Below are positions 1-8,510 of a stretch of 64,000 bases of DNA, in pieces. The DNA comes from G963674955 sp963674955 (lineage in GTDB: Bacteria > Desulfobacterota > Desulfovibrionia > Desulfovibrionales > Desulfovibrionaceae). The stretch spans positions 1,922,001 through 1,986,000 of the forward strand of contig CAXXKR010000004.1 of NCBI GenBank assembly GCA_963674955.2. The letters run 5' to 3'. Positions within the stretch are counted from its first letter, which is position 1. Every line of letters starts with the position of its first letter. Below the pieces are notes generated by a model. That model did not search any database, was not told where the DNA came from, and saw only the letters and a program-made list of their open reading frames with translations. The position numbers and the translations under genes were made by a program.

Positions 1-122
1 CCGTGGCTCGTCCGTGCTCGCCCGTGGCTCCATGTGTGTCAAACGTGCTTTTCGTGGCGTTGGTGGCGTTTGCAAATGGCTGAAATCACGTAGGTAAGCG
101 GCCCCCCGTGGTTTTCAATATA
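1..122. repeat. GTGGC-rich short repeats left of the tRNA-Glu fragment
   Basis: No gene is seen here. The pentamer GTGGC occurs at 3-7, 24-28, 54-58 and 63-67, and the first 30 bases look like three diverged copies of a roughly 10-base unit. Repeats of this kind next to a tRNA fragment would fit integrase arm-binding sites at the end of an integrated element, but that reading is inference and no integrase gene lies in the window. Confidence 0.3.
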
Positions 123-167
123 CCCTTTCACGCTGGCAACAGGGGGTCAACCCCCTTGGGGACGCCA
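123..167 (+). other. 3' fragment of tRNA-Glu, probable attachment-site scar
   Basis: The segment matches the 3' half of bacterial tRNA-Glu: CCCTTTCACG as anticodon arm (TTC anticodon), then AACAGGGGG, CCCCC and TTGGGGACGCCA ending in CCA at 165-167. The 5' half (acceptor, D arm) is absent. The T-loop is shortened: the two arms of the T-stem flank only TCAA instead of seven bases. It therefore cannot be a working tRNA. Such a 3' duplicate, followed by the usual downstream terminator, is what tRNA-targeted integration leaves at the distal end of an element, which would place the element to the left. The resemblance is seen directly; the att role is inferred. Confidence 0.6.
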
Positions 168-177
168 GAATAAAATT

Positions 178-214
178 AAGGGTTTACAGCAATATTCTGT
201 AAACCCTTTTTCTT
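178..214. terminator. Rho-independent (bidirectional) terminator
   Basis: A perfect 12-bp stem (178-189 pairing with 197-208) encloses a 7-base loop and is followed on the plus strand by a T-rich run. The minus-strand reading is also followed by a U-rich stretch, so it could end the leftward polysaccharide operon as well as the former tRNA-Glu transcript. Nothing further is recognised between 215 and 392. Confidence 0.75.
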
Positions 215-392
215 TTGTTTCTCTTCTTCCCCACAACCATTGACCATTCAGCTCAGACTCTTCAGATAACGATTTCTCCAATCGCGCGTCTCTTCCTAGA
301 AGGATTTAAGCTAGAGCTAGACAACCTCAGCAGGAAGAGTAGGGACTATCATAAGTCCGGAACATGAGTTGGTGGCCGGTCAATGACCTTGA

Positions 393-1685
393 TTATTTCG
401 TCAGGTCGATGATCCGAGCATCCTTGAATTCGCCCTTGCCTTCGTAAAGATGATCCATCACCAACATGGGCGGCAGTCCGACCTCAAGGAGATATGGGGT
501 TTGGACAAAGTACTGCTCCTTTAGGGCGTTCCAGTTGTTGGCTGTTGCGGGCAACTTGCCGCCGGATTCCTTGGCAAGCAGGGCGAGCCATGCTTTGGCG
601 GCTGCGGTTAGTCCGGCTGTGGCAGGTCCGGTGCCGTAGGGCTGGTTGGCCGGAAAGTAGGAGTATTGCTGCCCCCAGTCACCGGACGGGAACCGTTTCA
701 CAACCAGTTCCGGCTGAAAATTTTTCCATGCCCCGCGCGGCAGTGATGCGCGCGCTTTCTGGAATGCCTGCACCTTTTTCCCGTATTCCGTGAGCGTCCC
801 CGTATCCAAATCCATCAGGGCCTTGAGATGCTCCACATACGCCTTATCGTACCCGGCGGAATAGGTATGGCAAAGCGCGGCGTACAGGTCGTCCGGGGTG
901 TGGAAGCCTGCCGTGTAAATTCCCTTTTCCGGAAATTTATCCAGGAACCAGAGGTCTACGCAGGCCCATATTTCTTTGGCTCCGTACTGACGTGCCGCCC
1001 CGGCATAGACCGCGAACATCAGGTCCGCAGAGGTCTCCTTGAGCACCTTGGGCGCAAGGATGGCCCCGGCGCGGGCAGGCGCGGCCGCGTAGTCGGGGTA
1101 GACCATTTCAAACACGGTGAGCTTGCCGTATTTAGACATGGCGTCTGTCCGTTCCCGGATTTCTTCGGTTACGGCGTCAAAGGCTTGGTCCGGTGCCATG
1201 CCTGTGGTGTCCAGAAAATACGGCTTAATGTCCACGTCATGGATGCGCTGGCCGTTGAGGGACTGCATGAGCATGGGCTCGTCATAGACTTGGCCCAAGA
1301 AAAGTGGATCATTTTTGAGCTTTTTCAAAGTGGTATCGCGGATGTCCCAGCGGTAGGTCCCGTCCGCGTTCTGGAAATACGGTACGCCGGGCACGTAGTT
1401 CACCAATTCCGTGTTGAAAAGGTAGGCGAGGTTGTGCTTGCGACAGAACTCCACCAGTTCCATTATGCGCGGAGAGAATTCTTCTTCAGGCGAGAGATGC
1501 CAGACCACGAATTCCACATTCAGGTCCTTTAGGGCTTGGGCAAAGCCGGGCTTGCCCAGTTCGCCCTTCCAGTTGTCGGCATTGACGCCAAACATGAAAT
1601 CTCCGGCCAAGGCAGTAAACACTGACGTCACGATCAGGGCCGCTGCAAAAATGCACCCCCGGAAGCAGGATAAAACTCGTATCAT
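393..1685 (-). CDS. Secreted protein of unknown function (last gene of polysaccharide operon)
   Basis: This encodes 430 residues with a clear N-terminal signal peptide (MIRVLSCFRG, then a hydrophobic stretch ending near ALAGDF), so the product is exported. The start at 1685 is preceded by a strong AGGAGG site and overlaps the restored stop of the upstream glycosyltransferase by four bases. The mature part is rich in Trp, Tyr and acidic residues (for example WHLSPEEEF, GQVYDEP, FEMVYPDYAAAP) and reads like an alpha/beta-barrel enzyme such as a glycoside hydrolase, but I recognise no catalytic signature. Its place at the end of a polysaccharide operon suggests a periplasmic or surface role in processing the polymer (inference). 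As sequenced, the frame is also open upstream into the glycosyltransferase; I regard that as a frameshift artefact and not a fusion. Confidence 0.75.
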   Translation of the reverse strand: MIRVLSCFRGCIFAAALIVTSVFTALAGDFMFGVNADNWKGELGKPGFAQALKDLNVEFVVWHLSPEEEFSPRIMELVEFCRKHNLAYLFNTELVNYVPGVPYFQNADGTYRWDIRDTTLKKLKNDPLFLGQVYDEPMLMQSLNGQRIHDVDIKPYFLDTTGMAPDQAFDAVTEEIRERTDAMSKYGKLTVFEMVYPDYAAAPARAGAILAPKVLKETSADLMFAVYAGAARQYGAKEIWACVDLWFLDKFPEKGIYTAGFHTPDDLYAALCHTYSAGYDKAYVEHLKALMDLDTGTLTEYGKKVQAFQKARASLPRGAWKNFQPELVVKRFPSGDWGQQYSYFPANQPYGTGPATAGLTAAAKAWLALLAKESGGKLPATANNWNALKEQYFVQTPYLLEVGLPPMLVMDHLYEGKGEFKDARIIDLTK

Positions 1686-2754
1686 GCGCACCTCCTGATG
1701 ATATCCCGCATAAGGCTCAGCATATCTTTCCAGGCTGAATTTTTCTCTCACGATTTCTCGTCCGTATTCTCCCATGCGTTCCCTGAGTCCGGAGTCCGCA
1801 AGCAAGATCTCCAGGGCGTGCTCCCATTCTTGGGGCGACTCCGCCAGTAATCCGTTCACTCCGTCTTCCACCACGGTCTGGTTGCTGCCCACAGGCGAAG
1901 CTACCACCGGTACGCCCGCGGCCATGTACTGGATGAGCTTAAAGGCGCACTTGCCACGGGTGAAAAGGGAGTCCTGCAAGGGCATGACCCCAATGTCGAA
2001 GCCAGTGAAAAAATCCAGCTCGCGTTCCAGGCTCCAATCCCGGTATTCCATGTTGTGGATATCCCAATCCAGCCGCTGGCTCAGGCCCACTATGCGAAAA
2101 CGAAAATCGTACCGACGGGCGAGGTTGGTCAGGGGAATTCGCAGTTGATCCAGATGAACGCGATTAGTGGGCGTGCCGATCCAGCCGATGCAGGGGGTGC
2201 GGTTTGCGGGACGCTTCAGGTCGGCATACCTGGCAGCCTCCACCACCGTGGGTATGACGTGGCACACTGGGAGAAAGCCTTTCGAAATAATTGGCCAGGA
2301 ACCGGTTGCCGCAGACAATAGCCTTGAACCCGTGGGCGATTTCTTCAAATTTGTCGAACCGCCTCAGCTTGCGGTGCACGAATCCCGTGCAGGCGGGATC
2401 GGCCAGAAACAGGGCATCGTCAATATCGAGGATGACGTTGGGGTGGCGTGAAAAGAGCATCTTTTCCAACAGGGCGGGGCCAACGGGAAAGAGCTCCCGG
2501 CCCACCCAGACCACGTCGTAATCCCGGCTGCGGCCTACGATGTCGGCCAGCCTTCCCGGCAGAGATGAAAGGAGTCCGATTCCCTTGCGCAGGGTTCCGG
2601 CACCAGCGAGCATCTGATAGTACACCGGTGGATATAGGGCACGGTGGATCAACTCAATCCCCTGATTGTTGAACCGGTCCTTGTACTGCAAGAGCCGATA
2701 GCGGGTGTCCGGGGCCAGGACCGGCCGGACGGTCAGTGCCAGCATCCGAAGCAT
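1682..2754 (-). CDS. Glycosyltransferase family 4 (frameshifted)
   Basis: This is a GT-B fold, GT4-type glycosyltransferase. The N-terminal part starts MLRMLALTVRPVLAPDTRYR and contains VILDIDDALFL and AIVCGNRFLANYFE. The C-terminal part has VHVIPTVVE, CIGWIGTPTN, the nucleotide-sugar binding region IQYMAAGVPVVASPVGSNQ and VEDGVNGLLA. The halves lie in different frames. Removing one base near 2262 joins them as SPSVHVIPTVVE. Removing one G near 1703-1705 gives a stop at 1682-1684 that overlaps the next start as ATGA. The start at 2754 overlaps the restored stop of the preceding gene. The protein would be about 355 residues and transfer one sugar of the repeat unit at the cytoplasmic membrane face. 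It may be a true pseudogene or a victim of sequence error. Confidence 0.7.
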
Positions 2755-3682
2755 AGCGCCACCCTTTTGAATCCGCGCGCCTTGGCCGCGCGTACGGGGT
2801 TGTTGCCGATCCTGGAAAGCAGGGTGAGCACGGGGCCATTTGGCCAGTGCCTCCATGGTGTTGACCAGGGCGGCTCCCAGTCCGCCCATTGTTCCGAAAT
2901 GCTTTGTGAAATAGAGAACCCTGCTAGTGCGCAGTTGCACGGTCATGCGAGCTGCCGAGGCCACGCTTTCACAGGAAGTCCCAGCCCGGTGGGTGATAAC
3001 CGCGTCCGGCACGAACCAGTTGTCCCGACTCTGTTCCATACCCCGTTTGCACAGGTCCACCTCTTCGAAATACACGAAGAACCGTTCGTCGAAACCGCCC
3101 AGTCTCCGAAAGAATCCGGCGGACACAAACAGACAGGCTCCCATAAGCTGTTCCACTTTACGAGGGGTGCAATGATCGAAGCGAAACAGCCTATATGCGC
3201 CGAAAAATCGGTCCAACCCGGTGGCGTCCAGCCAGATGCGCCCAAGGGTCGGTAAATTGCGACAGGTCCGCTCCACTCCGCCCATGGAGTTCAAAAATTT
3301 TAGGCCCAGCCAAGCCCGTGTTTTCGGTCTTCGCTTCATGGGACATGAAGGCCGCTACTATATCGTTTTCCAAGCGGGTGTCCGGGTTGAGAAAAAGCAG
3401 GTAATCCCCGGATGCCTTGTCCGTACACAGGTTGCACCCAGTGCCGAAGCCGATGTTCGCGGCAGGGCGGATCACGAAAAGAGGAAAGTCGGGCCATGAC
3501 TGCGAGAACGCCTCCAGCCGCTCTTGGGTAGTTCTGTCCGAGGAATTGTCCACCACGACCACTTCAAAAGTGTCGGCTAGGTGCGTGCGCAGGGAATCGA
3601 GGCACGACTCAATGGTGTCCGCGTTATTGTAGGTCACCATGATCACGGAGACTAGGGGGGCGTTACCGCTTGGGGCTGGCAA
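2733..3682 (-). CDS. Glycosyltransferase family 2, rhamnosyltransferase-like (frameshifted twice)
   Basis: This is a GT-A fold enzyme resembling WbbL-type rhamnosyltransferases. The N-terminal frame has VSVIMVTYNNADTIESCLDS, VVVDNSS, ANIGFGTGCN and the FLNPDTRLE metal-binding region. The downstream frame has GACLFVSAGFFRRLGGFDE, FVYFEEVDLCKRG and VITHRAGTS. Deleting one A of the five-A run at 3293-3297 restores GPKILNSMGGVERTCRN. Deleting one T near 2839-2841 restores a C-terminus LLSRIGNNPVRAAKARGF and a stop at 2733-2735 just inside the next gene. Both changes are single extra bases in homopolymer runs. It overlaps the upstream gene by 20 bases, as expected in this operon. Confidence 0.7.
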
Positions 3683-4031
3683 AGTGGATCTCCCGTATCT
3701 TGTACGCGTTGTCTGCGTGTCCCCGGTTGTCGTCCATGGGGAAAACCCATGGCGCGCCCAGTTTTACGCCCCTAAATTCCGTGACCGGCAGCAGGTAGGT
3801 TTTACGCGAGGCCCCCTTGCGGTGCAGGTGCAGGCGGATGAGGAACACAGGGCTGGACCGCTCCTCTCCGGCCACTTCGAGGAATTCCATCTTCAGCACT
3901 TGGGAAAAATCGTATTTCAGGTATTTGTATTCACGAGGCAGAGCAGCAACCACCTGTGTGGAAGGTCTAGGGTCCTTGACATACTTGATCTTGAACTGGT
4001 CGATGTACATGGCATTGGCTTTACCCTTCAT
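3663..4031 (-). CDS. Small probably secreted protein, start uncertain
   Basis: The frame gives 122 residues from the ATG at 4031 (MKGKANAMYIDQFKIKYVKD), with no family I recognise. Upstream in the same frame, 4032-4101 encodes a hydrophobic run (LLAACLILWLPGKGLCAGA) that looks like a signal peptide ending in an AGA cleavage site. It has no ATG, GTG or TTG start before the in-frame stop, so the true start may have been lost to an indel like those in neighbouring genes. The mature part is Lys/Arg-rich with several beta-like segments. It lies between two glycosyltransferases in the polysaccharide operon and overlaps the next gene by 20 bases. A periplasmic accessory role is a guess. Confidence 0.55.
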   Translation of the reverse strand: MKGKANAMYIDQFKIKYVKDPRPSTQVVAALPREYKYLKYDFSQVLKMEFLEVAGEERSSPVFLIRLHLHRKGASRKTYLLPVTEFRGVKLGAPWVFPMDDNRGHADNAYKIREIHFASPKR

Positions 4032-4132
4032 ATAGACGTATGCCCCGGCGCAAAGACCTTTCCCCGGCAGCCATAGAATCAGGCATGCCGCCAGCAGGTC
4101 AAAGGATGGACAGGCGACCTGGGTGCCGCCCG

Positions 4133-5026
4133 TCAGCGGTTATCTTGAACATAGTCCTGCCTCCCTCGTTCAAATGCCTCCTTGCATGCCAGGCGCAACC
4201 GCATTTCCCTGGAACACAACCCGACCATCGGAGTTGCCAGCAATCCCTTTATGACATTGACCATCACGCTTTGGGCCGAAGAAACGGGCGCAAATCCCAA
4301 GCTGGCAAAAATTTCGGGATACTGCTCCATCACTGTGCCCAGAGCGTACCCCACCTTGTATTCCCTGCCCACCAGTTGTTCAGGAGTTATGGGGTGATGA
4401 TGTAGCGCTTTTGCCTCCCGGTTGAGCCCCATGAGGCATCCATTCTTGTGAAGCATGTAGGCGAATGCCGTGTCCTCGAATGCGTACCGCTTGGCGGCAA
4501 AGGCCGCGTTGAACCCCCCCACTGCCCGGATGGCCTTGTGCTCAACGGCCAAGTTGGCGGTGTACACGTAGAGATAGGATAGGTGGTCCGGGTCTTCCAC
4601 CTTGTGGAACCCAAACTGCATGCCGTAAGTGTCCATGAACCGGATGACCCAATCACTGGCAAGTTCCTCGGTCCATTCCAGCACGCCCTGGGAAAGATGG
4701 AATCCCCGGTCCAGGAATCGCTTGTGGGCGTGCAGCAGGTCGGGTTGCGGGAACACGTCATCGTCGATGAACAGGATCCGCTTACGGGTGGCGAGTCCAA
4801 GCCCGGTATCCCGAGCCACGCCTGGACCACTGTTTTCCTGATTGACCGCGTACAGGTTGGGGTGTTGCTGGGAGAATCGATCAAGCACCTGCTCTGTATT
4901 ATCCGTGGATCCGTCATTAACCACGATGACCTCGCACCGGTCTGAGCAGTCCATGGCAAAGACATGATTCAGAGTCCGTTCCAGCACCGGCGCACGGTTG
5001 TAGGTAGGGGTGATGATGCTAAACAT
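4133..5026 (-). CDS. Glycosyltransferase family 2
   Basis: This is a 297-residue GT-A enzyme. The N-terminus MFSIITPTYNRAPVLERTL followed by VIVVNDGSTDNTEQV is the nucleotide-binding half. ILFIDDDVFP near residue 90 supplies the DxD-type metal site. The C-terminal part has a GGFNAAF acceptor-region motif and EDTAFAYML, in the position where family 2 enzymes carry an ED catalytic base. No membrane span is evident. It should transfer a sugar to the lipid-linked repeat unit in the cytoplasm. It overlaps the upstream gene by 8 bases, and 101 bases separate it from the small secreted gene downstream. Confidence 0.88.
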   Translation of the reverse strand: MFSIITPTYNRAPVLERTLNHVFAMDCSDRCEVIVVNDGSTDNTEQVLDRFSQQHPNLYAVNQENSGPGVARDTGLGLATRKRILFIDDDVFPQPDLLHAHKRFLDRGFHLSQGVLEWTEELASDWVIRFMDTYGMQFGFHKVEDPDHLSYLYVYTANLAVEHKAIRAVGGFNAAFAAKRYAFEDTAFAYMLHKNGCLMGLNREAKALHHHPITPEQLVGREYKVGYALGTVMEQYPEIFASLGFAPVSSAQSVMVNVIKGLLATPMVGLCSREMRLRLACKEAFERGRQDYVQDNR

Positions 5027-5912
5027 GGCCCGCTCCGAAACGGCAATACTCCAGATACCGCGAGTCGCGATTTTTGATGGCCTTGAGCCCGTAGAGGATG
5101 ACGATCATCCCCCGCCAAGCCAGGACGTGCAACGGGCCGTAATGCTTGCGCATATAAAGGTGCAGGCTACGCAGGTGCTGGAGAATAAGTTTGTGAAAAT
5201 CAGTGAAATATTGGTCCGCGCTGTACTTTTCCAGGTGAGTAATGACGGCGTCATGTACGTAATGTACGGGATACCCGGCCTTGCGTGCCCGGTGGCAAAG
5301 GTCCACCTCCTCGCAGTAAAGAAAATAGTCCTCATCGAACCCGTCCAAAGCCTCGAAGACATCACGCCGGAACATCATGGCCGCACCAATGAGGGAATCC
5401 ACCGGACGGGTGGAGTCGTGATCCCAGTCGCCGTAATACGGGCTGCCGAAAAAGCGGTGCTTGGGAAAACGAAAGGCCAGGGCGGAATGTTCCAGAAATT
5501 CCGTGGTTAGGGAATGGAAAGACCGCGCCGCGCCAAAGTGTAACTTCCCATTTTTGTCCAGCACCTTGGGTCCGACACCACCCACCTCTGGATGCGCGTC
5601 CAGGTAGCTTACAAGGATGGCCGTGGCATAATTGTTCATGCGGGTATCGGGATTGAAAAAGAAAAGATACCGCCCGGAACTCGCAGCCGCTCCCAAGTTG
5701 CATCCGGCCCCGAAACCGCGGTTTTCCGAATTGTGAATCAAGGTGATACCGGGCTCATTTTCCAATTTGGCTACACCTTGGGCCGAGGCGTTGTCCACTA
5801 CGATAATCTCCCATGATACGCCCATGCCTTGTTCACGCACTGTGGCCACTGAGGCGAGCACCTGTTCCTCAGAGTTCCAGTTGACGTAGATGATGGATAC
5901 GTCACAAGTCAT
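5019..5912 (-). CDS. Glycosyltransferase family 2, rhamnosyltransferase-like
   Basis: This 297-residue protein is typical of the WbbL/RfbF group: SIIYVNWNSEEQVLAS, VVDNASAQG, ENRGFGAGCNLGA, the FFFNPDTRM metal-site region, VDSLIGAAMMFRRDVFEALG-like acceptor motif and DGFDEDYFLYCEEVDLC. These signatures are usual in dTDP-rhamnose-dependent enzymes, so rhamnose in the polymer is plausible although no rml genes lie in the window. It overlaps both neighbours by a few bases. Unlike the similar gene at 2733-3682 its frame is intact. Confidence 0.88.
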   Translation of the reverse strand: MTCDVSIIYVNWNSEEQVLASVATVREQGMGVSWEIIVVDNASAQGVAKLENEPGITLIHNSENRGFGAGCNLGAAASSGRYLFFFNPDTRMNNYATAILVSYLDAHPEVGGVGPKVLDKNGKLHFGAARSFHSLTTEFLEHSALAFRFPKHRFFGSPYYGDWDHDSTRPVDSLIGAAMMFRRDVFEALDGFDEDYFLYCEEVDLCHRARKAGYPVHYVHDAVITHLEKYSADQYFTDFHKLILQHLRSLHLYMRKHYGPLHVLAWRGMIVILYGLKAIKNRDSRYLEYCRFGAGHV

Positions 5913-7092
5913 GGCTGCCCCCGGATGTTGAATAAAGGGCTTCCAGGGCCGTGATCATGCCTGTGGGCGAAAAAGTGGTAAGGCAGTACTCCCTCCCGCT
6001 GTTTCCCATTGCGCAACACTTTTTCCTGTTATCTAGGAGGGTCTCCAGGTGGCCTGCCAGAGCGAGGGCGTCCCCACAGGGGAAAAGGTATCCGGTCTGG
6101 CCGTGGACCACACATTCGCGCACGCCGGGCACATCGCTGCCCACCACGGGCTTTTTCAGAGCCATGGCCTCCAGCAGGACGTAGGGTAGCCCCTCCCGCC
6201 GGGTGGAAAGCACCACCATGGAGGAAAGTTCAATGAGATCGCGCACGTCGTTCCGCCACCCCAGGAATCGGACGCGATCTGCCAAGCGGTGGCGGGTGAC
6301 GGCTGCTTCCATCTTGGGTCGCAACTCACCGTCTCCGGCCAGGAGGATTACGAAGTCTGACCGTTTCCTAGCCAGCAGAGCCGCGGCCTCCACCAGGGTA
6401 GGCATGTCCTTTTGCGTTTCGAACCGGGCAAGGGAGAGGATGATACCGGTGTCGGGCGGAATGTTCAGCTCTCGGGCAAGGGGCGCGGTGTCGGTTGCGG
6501 CGTGTGTCCGGCACAGGTCGTAGGGCACGGCCTGATTCACCTGGAGCACGGAGGTGCGGGCACCGAACAGAACTGACAGATCCTCCCATTCGGACCGGGA
6601 GACCGCAATGATGTGGTCGTAGATCTGGGACAGTGTACGCTCCGCCAAAGCGAAAATGCTTCGCTCGATGCCGGTTCTGGTAGCGAAAAATGGCAAGTGT
6701 GGGGTGTACAGGGTCAGGGCGGGATGCCACAGCCGCATGGCCACACTGCCAGCAATGCCCGCCGTTGAGCTGTGGGTGTGCAGCACGTCAGGTCGAACCA
6801 GACGCATGATCCGGGCCAACTGGAAGCCCGCTAACAGGGTGCGGAAGGGAGACAGGCGGGAGGGAGTATCCACCACGTGGGAGGTGAGCCCCTCCCTGGC
6901 AAAGAAGGTGTGATAGTCATCCATGTCGTCGGTAATATAGGCCGTCTGCTCTTTAGCCGGGAACGCCCCCACCACACGGAATCTATCGTGATCTATGCGG
7001 CGGACGAAATCTTCGATGTGCCTTCGGACCCCGCCGGGAGAAACGGTGTGGATGAGCACGGTTAGGCGCGGATCGGGCCGGGGAGCGGTCAT
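5902..7092 (-). CDS. Glycosyltransferase family 4
   Basis: This is a 396-residue GT-B enzyme. The N-terminal half carries the glycine-rich SPGGVRRHIEDFVRR acceptor loop and RPDVLHTHSSTAGIAG, typical of GT4. The C-terminal half has GIILSLARFETQKDMPTLVEA, VRFLGWRNDV, and the donor-binding stretch LLEAMALKKPVVGSDVPG followed by VVHGQTGYLFP, with the glutamate of the EX7E motif. The ATG at 7092 overlaps the stop of wzy as ATGA. It is a cytosolic, membrane-associated sugar transferase for the repeat unit; the sugar cannot be predicted. Confidence 0.9.
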   Translation of the reverse strand: MTAPRPDPRLTVLIHTVSPGGVRRHIEDFVRRIDHDRFRVVGAFPAKEQTAYITDDMDDYHTFFAREGLTSHVVDTPSRLSPFRTLLAGFQLARIMRLVRPDVLHTHSSTAGIAGSVAMRLWHPALTLYTPHLPFFATRTGIERSIFALAERTLSQIYDHIIAVSRSEWEDLSVLFGARTSVLQVNQAVPYDLCRTHAATDTAPLARELNIPPDTGIILSLARFETQKDMPTLVEAAALLARKRSDFVILLAGDGELRPKMEAAVTRHRLADRVRFLGWRNDVRDLIELSSMVVLSTRREGLPYVLLEAMALKKPVVGSDVPGVRECVVHGQTGYLFPCGDALALAGHLETLLDNRKKCCAMGNSGREYCLTTFSPTGMITALEALYSTSGGSHDL

Positions 7093-8510
7093 GTGGCCTC
7101 CCCGGAGGTTCGGCTGAGGGCAAACCCCATGCCTGCAACGATAAAAAAAAGTTTGGATGCCTTGGCAAAGAGCTGGACATCGGCTAGCAGCCCGGCAAAA
7201 AAATAGATCAGAAGGGCGTGGATGATGACCTGTTGACGTAGACCGCTGGCCGGGTCTTTCGGGACTGCCTGGCGGCGGGCGGAAATCACCCTGGAGACGA
7301 TGGCCGCATAAAGGCCGATCAGGGCGGTCACGCCTAGAAGTCCCTGCTCCACCATGGTGGTCAGGATGACATTGTCCGCCACGAAGAGTTGGTGGATGTC
7401 CAGCCCCGGCGGCGGGGTGGCCGTGTGCACGAAGTCGAGATAATTGTTTTCGAAGTTCATGTGCCCGCAGCCAAAAGGAAAATGTTCCACGAACATGTTC
7501 AACCCGATCTTCCAGTAAAACAACCTGTTGTACAGATTGGTGGGATCGAATATACGCCGCCCGAAGGGGGTGTCCTCCATTGCAAAGTACACAGTGACCA
7601 ACGCTAGCGCGCCGGTCACGGCCAGGATTGGAGCATACCGTCTGAACATTTTGAAATTACACAGAAAAAAACTCATTGCCAGGGCGATCCATACGCCGCG
7701 GGTGTAGTTGACGACTATACCGCCGAGCACGAACAGCACTAGGCCATATCCCAGCAACGGCGGGGACTTGCGCACGGAGTAAAAGACAAACGGCAATCCC
7801 ATGGCAATGAAGGTTCCCGCTTCCGAGGGGTGGAAAAACATGGCGTAAGGACGGTAGAACGCACCTGTCACCCGGTGCATCTCCGGGTCGAGGTACTTAA
7901 ATTCCTCCAGGAAATGCTTGGCCAGTTTGGTAATGATCGGATTGGTCTGAAAGGCCACCTCGCAGTAGAGGTACGCTGTGATGCATACTGTGGTGGCTGC
8001 TATGAAACGAAAAAACAGGTCCGCGTTGTCCTCCGTGGTCTCGTTTAAAAACACGAAGTAGAACAGAAAGCCGAGCACGAAAGTCTCGGCAAAATTACGG
8101 CCTGCGGCCTCGGCTACAGGTTCCAGCATGAAGGACATGGCCGCTGCCGCAAGGAAAACAACCATGGTAAACAGCACCTTGGGATCGCCTAGGCGGAACC
8201 GTTTATTCTCCATGAACATGTATGCCATGACCATGTACACGAGGTAGAGAAGCACGCCGTCGTCGCCGTAGAGCTTGGGCAGGCCGGGGATTGCCCGGAC
8301 ACTGAAAAAGAAGGGAGAAAGCCCGATGAGGGCGATGAGCATGCCCAGCACGAAATTGGAATACCGGGTCATGACGAAAAGGCCGATGCAACCAAGCACC
8401 ACTGCTGTGAGCAAGACAATGCCCTTGAAGCCGAGTAGCGTCATGGCCAAGCAATAGACTAGGGCAAACCCGCCTGCGGCATGGGGAGAGAGGTCCGTGG
8501 AATCTCTCAT
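7089..8510 (-). CDS. O-antigen ligase/Wzy-type polysaccharide polymerase
   Basis: This 473-residue integral membrane protein has around ten to twelve hydrophobic spans, for example FALVYCLAMTLLGFKGIVLL, and a large loop between late spans (FEHFPFGCGHMNFENNYLDF and HTATPPPGLDIHQL). A long periplasmic loop with a conserved His is the layout of the Wzy/WaaL superfamily. I chose the start at 8510 because it overlaps the wzx stop as ATGA; the frame is open further upstream but that adds an unlikely polar leader. Next to wzx and the export genes it is best read as the periplasmic polymerase of a Wzx/Wzy pathway and not a lipid A ligase. Confidence 0.82.
   Translation of the reverse strand: MRDSTDLSPHAAGGFALVYCLAMTLLGFKGIVLLTAVVLGCIGLFVMTRYSNFVLGMLIALIGLSPFFFSVRAIPGLPKLYGDDGVLLYLVYMVMAYMFMENKRFRLGDPKVLFTMVVFLAAAAMSFMLEPVAEAAGRNFAETFVLGFLFYFVFLNETTEDNADLFFRFIAATTVCITAYLYCEVAFQTNPIITKLAKHFLEEFKYLDPEMHRVTGAFYRPYAMFFHPSEAGTFIAMGLPFVFYSVRKSPPLLGYGLVLFVLGGIVVNYTRGVWIALAMSFFLCNFKMFRRYAPILAVTGALALVTVYFAMEDTPFGRRIFDPTNLYNRLFYWKIGLNMFVEHFPFGCGHMNFENNYLDFVHTATPPPGLDIHQLFVADNVILTTMVEQGLLGVTALIGLYAAIVSRVISARRQAVPKDPASGLRQQVIIHALLIYFFAGLLADVQLFAKASKLFFIVAGMGFALSRTSGEAT

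Noticed and set aside
393..2348. A 651-codon open frame joining a glycosyltransferase half to the secreted protein
   Set aside because: The join is a frameshift effect. The secreted protein has its own AGGAGG site, ATG and signal peptide, and one base removal gives the glycosyltransferase its own stop overlapping that ATG.
2164..3339. A 391-codon open frame joining parts of the two preceding glycosyltransferases
   Set aside because: It links the C-terminal half of a GT2 enzyme with the N-terminal half of a GT4 enzyme only because of single-base insertions; the natural stop of the first gene and start of the second are visible.
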